Shown here: in pieces, positions 52,870 through 61,700 of the stretch
How positions within the stretch are numbered: position 1 is the first letter of the stretch
How the letters are laid out: each line of letters opens with the position of its first letter
Source: Lepidostoma basale
Taxonomy: Eukaryota > Arthropoda > Insecta > Trichoptera > Lepidostomatidae
Assembly: GCA_022606425.2 (NCBI GenBank)
Contig: JAHDVF020001468.1
Span: 3,147,501-3,211,500, forward strand
DNA length: 64,000 nucleotides
Reading direction: 5' to 3'
Translations under genes and position numbers: made by a program
Notes under the pieces: model-generated
Database searches by the model: none
What the model was told of the DNA's origin: nothing
What the model saw: only the letters and a program-made list of their open reading frames with translations

Positions 52870-53145
52870 CATTAAATAACCTAACTAACTAACTAACTAA
52901 CTAACTAACCATCGCGCCGTCTCCCCGCGAGGGTAGGCAGAAAGAATAGACTGCCACAATTTAATCGATGCGGCACTCCATCCTTCTCTTTTCGCCCCAG
53001 CGAGAGACGCGATGTGATGGGTTGCGAACCTCATCGCCACCAATAGGCATCTCCCGCGCACACTTCGATTGTCCAATGTCTACAAAATAAATCTAAAACA
53101 AATTATATAAAATACAATGATATAAAATAAAATAAAACAACATAT
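52870..53145 (-). mobile_element. SINE family 2 (RTE-tailed), longest copy
   Basis: (CTAA)n at 52882-52908, then CCATCGCGCCGTCTCCCC (the RTE tail), then the shared body to about 53145. On the minus strand the B-box-like GGTTCGCAACC is present. Confidence 0.75.
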
Positions 53146-53420
53146 AAAAATAAATGATATAAATAATAAAAATATAAAGTCTTTAAACTATTATATACTC
53201 GTATATACAATTTAATAACCACTCTTATAGCGTGTTAATGACATATATAAATGATATGTATAGGTTTGATTGATTGAATCAAAATTATGTTAGATGCATG
53301 TATGTGTCGCCGCCACCTAGTTAAATACGCCACACAATTGAACGGCTAGGCTAACCTAATATATAATGTATTAATTTGGGAACACAATAACACACATTGG
53401 CTTTTATTAAGTCATGGGTT

Positions 53421-53590
53421 CGATGGCAGTGTGATTGTCACACTGTCTTTAATCTGGTGTGGAATTCACGTGACAATAAAATGGTGATAGATTAACTACC
53501 TATCATATGTCATGAGAATCAATAGTTATAAAGCTGTATACAGTAAGCAATTGGGTTCAAATAACCTGCAGCCGGTCTTCGTAGTAAAAT
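53421..53590 (+). mobile_element. SINE family 1, head mostly missing
   Basis: CGATGGCAGTGTGATTGTCA onward to TGGGTTCAAATAACCTG. The B box is lost. Confidence 0.75.
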
Positions 53591-53609
53591 TCGAAATGAG
53601 AAGATAAAA

Positions 53610-53795
53610 TGTCAAATAAAGGTTACCGATATCGCAGAAAGAACAGCAAAGCTTAAATGGCTGTAAGCGGGGCATGTGGCAAGACTGTATGAGCCCAGGT
53701 GGTCACCTAGAATCCTGAAGTGGAAGCCTTGGAACAACAGGAGAGGCATAGGAAGACCACAAGAAAGGTGGACGAATGATATTATCCAACTTGCA
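53610..53795 (+). mobile_element. LINE 3' fragment
   Basis: AERTAKLKWL (stop) AGHVARLYEPRWSPRILKWK and GRPQERWTNDIIQLAG, from the family of 53985-54569. Confidence 0.6.
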
Positions 53796-53799
53796 GGTC

Positions 53800-54652
53800 A
53801 TGGGTGACAACATGCTGAACGCGGTCTCCTCGGAGGTTGACGTCTTTCATATTAGTGAAAACGTTCAGGGGACAAATACTCTCGACTTTAGAAAGTATCT
53901 TGTCTTCCTAATATCGAACCATCACTAATGCGTTCCTGGTATTATGTTGTATGTATATAATATTTAACCTGTACTCAATAGATATATCTACCTGGGACAA
54001 GATTAAATTGGGAAAAGAGAACCAGACAGCGGAAAAATCGAGGCGAATAGGGTTGAGCTAGGCAGCTTTCTGCATACTAAAACATGTCTTTGAAAACAGG
54101 GAAACTCCAATATGTCTAAAGAGAAAAGTTTATGATTCATGCATACTGCCGGTGATGACGTATGAGATGGAAACTGTGACCCTCACCAAGAGAAATGTAG
54201 AAAGATTAAGAGTCACGCAGCGTTCCATGGAAAGACATATGCTCGGCGTCAGTCTCCGAGATAGAATCAGAAATGAGGAGATTAGACGCCGAACAAAGAT
54301 AACGGACATCATGGAACGACTGGCGAGACTGAAGTGGCAATGGGCGGGTCATGTGGCGAGACAGAGTGAGGATAGATGGACCCAGAAAATAATAAGGTGG
54401 AGACCATGGGAGAATAGGAGAAACGTCGGCAGGCCGCAAAAAAGGTGGGCCGACGACATTGCTGCCGTGGGGGGGAAAATGTGGCTACGGCTGGCAGGAG
54501 ATAGAGACTAGTGGAAGGAAAGGGAGGAGGTCTATGTCCAGCAGTGGACCGAGAGGGCTGACAAAGAAGACTCAATAGATAGATGCCTTAAACATTTATG
54601 CTGTTTGTAATGTCTTTTGAGTTAATAAACTGATTTTATTAGATTTGATTTG
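53800..54652 (+). mobile_element. (TTTGA)-family LINE 3' end split by another LINE
   Basis: Parts 53800-53984 and 54570-54652 (ending GATTTGATTTGA) are contiguous in other copies. They are separated by the 585-base LINE at 53985-54569. Confidence 0.75.
53985..54569 (+). mobile_element. 5'-truncated LINE with 12-base target duplication
   Basis: It encodes VMTYEMETVTLTKRNVERLR-like, RLARLKWQWAGHVARQSEDR and GRPQKRWADDIAAVGGK, and ends in AAGAAG. It is flanked by ACTCAATAGATA at 53973-53984 and 54570-54581. Confidence 0.8.
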
Positions 54653-54699
54653 AACATATAGCCCAAGATAGAAAATGAGGGAGAGATTAACAAATCAAA

Positions 54700-54985
54700 T
54701 TTTATCAAAACAATATATATTTTTGTCCAAAGATATTACAAACAACAATTATAGTTTAAGGCATCTATTGAGAACAGATAAAATATAATAAATATGTAAT
54801 ACCAGGAATGCATGAGAGATGGTTCGATATTGGGAATACAAAATACTCTCCAAAGTCAAGAGTATTTGTCTTCTGAACGTACTTTCACTAATATGAAACA
54901 CGTCAATCACGTCCGATGTGATCATGTTCAGCAGTTTAGAAGAAGTCTATATCCAGCAGTGGAGAAAAATTGTCTGAAAAGGAGA
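54700..54985 (-). mobile_element. (TTTGA)-family LINE fragment joined to an (AAG)-LINE tip
   Basis: The shared ATACCAGGAATGCATGAGAG segment runs to CAGCAGTTTAGAAG, then TCTATATCCAGCAGTGGAG of the other family. Confidence 0.6.
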
Positions 54986-55139
54986 AGAAAATGAACCTGT
55001 TGTAAACAAATGTGGAAAGCATCAGGAAACTATCACATTAAAAGCCCAAGAAGAATAAATCATAAAAAGATGAACCACACATTCATCTAAGAGACTTCCA
55101 CCCCATTAATTCTATTTTCATCGAAGCTTGAGAGGTATG

Positions 55140-55210
55140 TCAGGAAACCGGTCTAAATAAAGACAAAAGTGGGAGTAGTTAAAAAACATCGTTTTATTTA
55201 ATTATTATAA
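55140..55210 (+). repeat. Terminal repeat fragment (GACC/GGTC family)
   Basis: AAACCGGTCTAAATAAAGAC then AAAAGTGGGAGTAGTT. The hairpin half is deleted. Confidence 0.5.
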
Positions 55211-55673
55211 AAAAACATTTTTTTACATTTTAGATTAAAATGTTACCTAAATTGATTGAAATATGGAAACACAATAATATAATCTTCTTCTTCGCAGTTT
55301 CAATATAATCGTATGGTAAGACGCAGTTCATGGCCTTGCATACCTGATTCAGTTATTCTTAGGCGCCCCCTGTAATATGCCCCTTCAACTTATTCTTTCA
55401 TCTTGTGAACATAGTAATTATGAAGAAAAATAATGATTTTCTCGTAATAAAAGAGATTATCTGTCATAAAAGATATATTTTTGTACTTAGAGATATTTAT
55501 CAAATATTATTTTATAAAACAACTAAGATATATATTTTAAAATTTGTTTACGAATAAATATAGCAACACTTCTGAAATAATGTGTAGGTACTTACCTACG
55601 CACAAATATTTTTCTATTGGAATGGTTAACTGCACATCTACGGCTTTGACATTTCATCTATGGTTTCGCCAAA
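55211..55673 (+). promoter_or_regulatory. PHF8: Probable KDM7 promoter and 5' leader
   Basis: AT-rich, no clear TATA or initiator. An upstream ATG at 55622 opens a 33-codon frame that overlaps the start codon. The start codon sits in the palindrome CGCCAAAATGGCG (55668-55680). Confidence 0.4.
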
Positions 55674-55774
55674 ATGGCGTCTTCGGCAGAGACATACTGT
55701 CTTTGCGGGCAGCCTTATAATGTTGGACAATTCATGATTGAATGTGATTGCTGCCGTGAATGGTTCCATGGCAG
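55674..55774 (+). CDS. PHF8: KDM7-like exon 1 (start codon and first zinc ligands)
   Basis: It encodes [20 protein letters not shown] then [13 protein letters not shown] and ends in phase 2 at AG/GTAAAT. The length and start agree with human PHF8, whose PHD also begins at the N-terminus. Confidence 0.93.
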
Positions 55775-58700
55775 GTAAATAAACACGAAAGGGAGGTTCT
55801 GAACCCAAAATATACCTGACATCGGCCGCTATATGCTAGCGGCGCGCGTTTGTAAATGCGGGCCCCTCCTCCGTTAGTCCCTTCGCGTTTTACACTCTTT
55901 CTAAATTAAATAATGCCCAATAATGAATTTAATTACTTGGAAGGGTGCAGGAGACATCACACTCGAGGTCTGCATACTCACATTCCCAGTTTTACCCAAG
56001 CTTCTCGATCTTTTGACGCCGTAGTGTTGATTGTTTACCTTTTCGTTGCTAGGGACAGGAGCTCCAAACGTCAGTCAGATGCCGCGATAACAAAGGATTT
56101 CGAATGTTTCGTTCGAAAAATAAGCCAAATTATTGAATATAACATAAAACAGTACTCGAATTAATAGCTTCATTTGTTTTTCAGCTGTGTAAATGTGAAA
56201 GTTTATCAATCCGAAGACATCGATAAATACCATTGTCCAAAATGTGTTCCTACGTATGGGCCTTCTATTTGTAAGTAGAAATTCTTTAAACTACACTAAT
56301 ATGCTCATTGATTCAATTAACTATCGATTTCTTTTCAATATCCGGTCCCCGAAATTACTTTTCGACACTTAAAACATTTTTTTAACTAGGTTGTTTTTGG
56401 ACTGTCAGATGACATATAACTTACAAAATATATTTAAAACTTGTTAAACATTCAATTAAGATTAATTTTTCTATGATAAACTAGCGTTGTTTATTTAAAA
56501 TTGTGTATAGCAATTGTTTTCTTATATAATTTAAGCGTTAAAACTTACAAAATTCACACTTAATTAAATGAAGAAAAAAATGTTTTAATTTGGGAAATGG
56601 GCAGCAGATATACGAAATAAACATATGTGTCGTTAAATATTGCGCAATATACGTAATAATAAATTGTTGTGAAGGTTTTTTTCGTCTTCTGTAACATTGA
56701 TACAAATGTTAAATTCTAAAAGAAATAGGCAGTAAAATTTCAAACAAACAAATAAATTAAATGTATGGTAAATCTCATAATTAGTGAGGAATACAGATGT
56801 AAAAAAGTGAATGCACATACATATGAAAGCGTTTTGAACAAATTAATACGATATTAATTAATGGAGTTCTGGTCCCATCCCTAATGTATGGAAGCGAAGC
56901 ATGCAACTGGCAGAAGAAGGATGAAACCAGAATAAATGCGGTAGAGATGAGGTCCCTAAGATGCACGTGTGGTAGAACGATATACGACAGAATCTCAAAT
57001 GCTTATATAAGAAAGGAATGTAGAGCGAAAGAAGGTATTATGAACAAAATTATGAAAGGATCGCTGCGATGGTTCGGACATATGGAGCACATGGATGGAG
57101 AAAGAATGGTTAAGAAACTAACTAACTAACTAACCATCACGCCGTCTCCCCGAAGGGGTAGGCAGAAAGAATGGACTGCCACACTTTTCTTTCCTGACAT
57201 ATTTCTCTCGCTTCCTCAACATTCATACATCGTGCCATGCACGCGCGTCGATTTCTTTGATCGTGCCATAATATTTGATTTATTTGATCGTGCCACGTTT
57301 TCCTCGGTCTTCCTCTATTTCTGGTTCCATTTACATCATTAACATAATTTTTTTTTACCATTCTTTCTTCATTCATTCTTTCAATATGTCCAAACCATCT
57401 TAATGATCCTTTCATTATTTTGTTCATGACACCATCATTCGCACCGCATTCACTTCTTATATTTTCATTCGGCACTCTATCATACACAGAGTATCTACAC
57501 ATTCTTCTAAGAGATCTCATTTCAACTGCATTTATTCTACTTTCATCCTTCTTTTGCCAGTTCCATGCTTCGCTTCCATACATAAGGGTCGGTAGAAGAA
57601 CACCATTGTGCACTGCCATTCTAGCTTTTTTGGATAGGTTTTTGTTTGCGATGACAACTTTAAGTGCACCATTCACTTTGTTGCCTGCCCCAACCCTTCT
57701 TTCAATATCCCTCTCCACTCGCCCATCTCTTGTAAACATACTACCTAAATACACGAACTCAACTACTTGCTCCAAATTTTCACCATTCACGCTAATGTTG
57801 CAGACTGTCGTGGTTTCTTCCTTTTCAAAAATCATTACCTTGGACTTATTAACATTCATCATCAGATCATTTCGCATGCATACCTCATACATACAATTCA
57901 CCAGGACTTGTAGTTCATGCTCGTTGTCTGCAAGAAGGACAGCGTCATCCGCATACAAGAGACAGCTTACTGACACTCCGCTCATTTTGGCACCTACATC
58001 CAAACCTTTCAGCTCTTTCATACATTTGTCTATATACAGATTAAATAACCACGGGGACATTACGCAACCCTGTTTGACACCTTTATTGATATCAAACCAG
58101 GCTGTAAGATCTCCATTTACTCCGACACTAGCAGTGCTTTCTGTGTATAGCGACTTAATTGCCGTGATCAGTTTTATACTTATTCCATATTCAGACAATA
58201 TTTCCCACAACTTTTCTCTATTAACGTAATCATATGCTTTTTGCAAGTCAACAAACGCACGTCAACAAACGGTTTTTGGCCAGAAACTTCTCTGTCAATG
58301 TACGAAGTTCAAAAATTTGATCCATACCAATGGTTAAGAATGTATATGTTAATGATGTAAATGGAGTACGGAGTCGAGGCAGACCGAGGAAAACATGGCA
58401 TGACAAAATTAATCAAATTTTAAAGGTTGGTCATGTTAGAAGTCGGAGGAATCGACGTGCGTGTATGACTCGTTGTATGAATGTGGAGGAAGCTACAGAG
58501 GTTTGTCAGGGTAGAGTAGTGTGGCGGTCCATTCTCTCTGCCTACCCCTGCGGAGAAACGGCGTGATGGTTTGTTTGTTTGTTAATTTACCACCCTATCT
58601 GTAGATAACTTTCTGAGAAATGTGTAAAAATATAATAAATCCAATTTTTATTAATTAAATTTATGATATACAGGCGGCCCTAGACTTTCGCACAATTCCC

Positions 58701-61700
58701 TATTTCGCACATTTTTCGACCGTTTATAATAATAATAATAAATTGGATAATTTATAAAGCGCCATTTTTATGAATTACTCATCTCAAGGGCGCTGTAGAA
58801 GATGCTCAGTTTTATCAACTAGATAATAATAATAATAATGATAAAAAATATATATAAACATATTTAGTATGAGGGCTGCACCCGACGAAATCGATCAGCC
58901 CTTCCTGTCAGGAAATAATAATTTGAAAAGGTGCGTTTTGAGTCTCGATCTAAACTCTGATTGATTCTCAATGCACTTAAGGTCTGCTGGAAGACTGTTC
59001 CAGGCTGAAGGGCCGGCTACCGCGAAGGCTCGGTCGCCAAAGTTTGTGCTTGGACAGCGTTTTGGCACAGTCAATCTACCGATCGCAGAAGACTTAGCTG
59101 TTCGCAATGTAGACTGTCTAGCATTCAGGTTCTCGTTGATGCAGAGTTCAGATATATAAGCTGGTGCCATTCCATGCAACGCCTTATAGACCGTCCAGCA
59201 GAGCTTGTATTGTATCCTTTCTGGACATTTCAGCCACTTGATCTTCAATGACAAATGAAATAAACTTGGACGTCAACAACCAAGACGTTGATGAAGTAAT
59301 CAAATCGCATTCAGAGCCTTTGTCGAATGAATACCTAATTGAACAACAAGAAGCAAATAAAATAGAAAATGAAGACGAAGAAGATGTTGAAATCGTAAAG
59401 ACTTTGACAATAAATAATTTGAATGAATAATAATTAAATAAAACAATGTTTTTTAACTACTTCCACTTTTGTCTTTATTTCGACAGCGACAGGTTTCACC
59501 AGGCTTGTTGACATCGACAGACTGGTCCCATCAAATGGGTTTATAATGCCTTAGAAGGGAACATGTCATTCCCATAAAATATAATAAAACTTCTAGAAAA
59601 CTGACATTTCCATTCGTATTAATTATTTAATATGAAGTTTTACATCATTGTTCAAGAAACAATAAATAAAAATTTATATATTAACATAATGTATGTATTT
59701 TGCTGGATAAAAAGAGTTTTATCTTTCTAAATTAATTTCGTGAATTAATTGTTTTTAATTCCATTTTAGGCGGATTTTAATTTAGCACTGCTAGTGTCAA
59801 AGTAAATGGAGATCTTACAGCCTGGTTTGATATCAATAAATGTGTCAAACAGGGTTGCGTAATGTCCCCGTGGTTATTTAATCTGTATATGGACAATTGT
59901 ATGAAAGAGCTGAAAGGGTTGGATGTAGGTGCCAAAATGAGTGGAGTGTCAGTAAGCTGTCTCTTGTATGCGGATGACGCTGTCCTTCTTGCAGACAACG
60001 AGCATGAACTACAAGTCCTGGTGAATTGTATGTATGAGGTTTGCATGCGAAATGATCTGATGATGAATGTTAATAAGTCCAAGGTAATGATTTTTGAAAA
60101 GGAAGAAACCACGACAGTCTGCAACATTAGCGTGAATGGTGAAAATTTGGAGCAAATAGTTGAGTTCGTGTATTTAGGTAGTGTGTTTACAAGAGATGGG
60201 CGAGTGGAGAGGGATATTGAAAGAAGGGTTGGGGCAGGCAACAAAGTGAATGGTGCACTTAAAGTTGTCATCGCAAACAAAAACCTATCCAAAAAAGCTA
60301 GAATGGCAGTGCACAATGGTGTTCTTCTACCGACCCTTATGTATGGAAGCGAAGCATGGAACTGGCAAAAGAAGGATGAAAGTAGAATAAATGCAGTTGA
60401 AATGAAATCTCTTAGAATAATGTGTGGATACTCTGTGTATGATAGAGTGCCGAATGAAAATATAAGAAGTGAATGCGGTGCGAATGATGGTGTCATGAAC
60501 AAAATAATGAAAGGATCATTAAGATGGTTTGGACATATGGAAAGAATGAATGAAGGAAGAATGGTAAAAAAATTATATGTTAATGATGTAAATGGAACCA
60601 GAAATAGAGGAAGACCGAGGAAAACGTGGCACGATCAAATAAATCAAATATTGAATGTCGGCCATGTGAGGAGTCAGAGAAATCGACGCGCGTGCATGAC
60701 ACGATGTATGAATGTTGAGGAAGCGAGAGAAATATGTCAGGAAAGAAAAGTGTGGCAGTCCATTCTTTCTGCCTACCTCTTCGGGGAGACGACGTGATGG
60801 TTAGTTAGTTAGTTAGTTAAGAAGAATTGTAAGTAATAAGAAATAAGCCGTAAATATACAATAATAATAAATTTGTTAGCACCGAAACACGAATTATAAA
60901 CAAATGTTCGTAAAGAAATTACATAACCTTTCTTTTCATAACATTTCTGCCCATAACGTAAAAAAAAAGATGTTCGTGACACATCGAATAGTAACATACT
61001 TCAGAGTGATAAAGCCCGGCTTCAAATCCATACAAACAAATTGTAGATATCTTCTGGTATATATGCACCTAGCTATATGATTACAAGCCAAAAATACATA
61101 AGTGCGACAAAGACCCCTTTACATTTTGCGAGCCCAATATGAAACTAACTAACTAACTAACCATCACGCCATTTCTCCGAAGGGGTAGGCAGAGAGGATG
61201 GATCGCCACACTGGCCTGTCCTGGCATACCTCTCGAGCCTCCTCTACATCCATACATCTTACCATGCACGCACGTCGATTGTTCCGACTTCGAATGTGGC
61301 CGCCTTTTAGCAATTGATTAATTTGGTCATGCCATGTTTTCCTCGGTCGTCCTCGGCTTCTTTTCCCACTCACGCTGCTTGTGTACAACTTTTTAACCAT
61401 TCTACTCTCATCCATTCGTTCCATATGTCCAAACCATCTCAGGGATCCTTTTTTAATTTTATTCATGATGCAGTCATCTGCCTTACATTTCTTTCTTATT
61501 TCATCGCTCGGTATTCTATCATACAACGTTTTCCCGCACATTCTTCTTAGTGATCTCATTTCTACGGCGTTTATCCTGCTTTCATCCTTCTTTTGCCAGC
61601 TCCAAGCTTCACTTCCATACATGAGGGTTGGCACTAGAACTCCATTGTGTACTGCCATCTTTGCTTCTGTGGATATATTTCTATTTGCAGTAATGACTTT

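Noticed and set aside
57420..58229. A 269-residue + strand frame rich in Ser/Thr/Leu
   Set aside because: It is the antisense of the RTE reverse-transcriptase frame. Similar shadows occur opposite all RTE copies.
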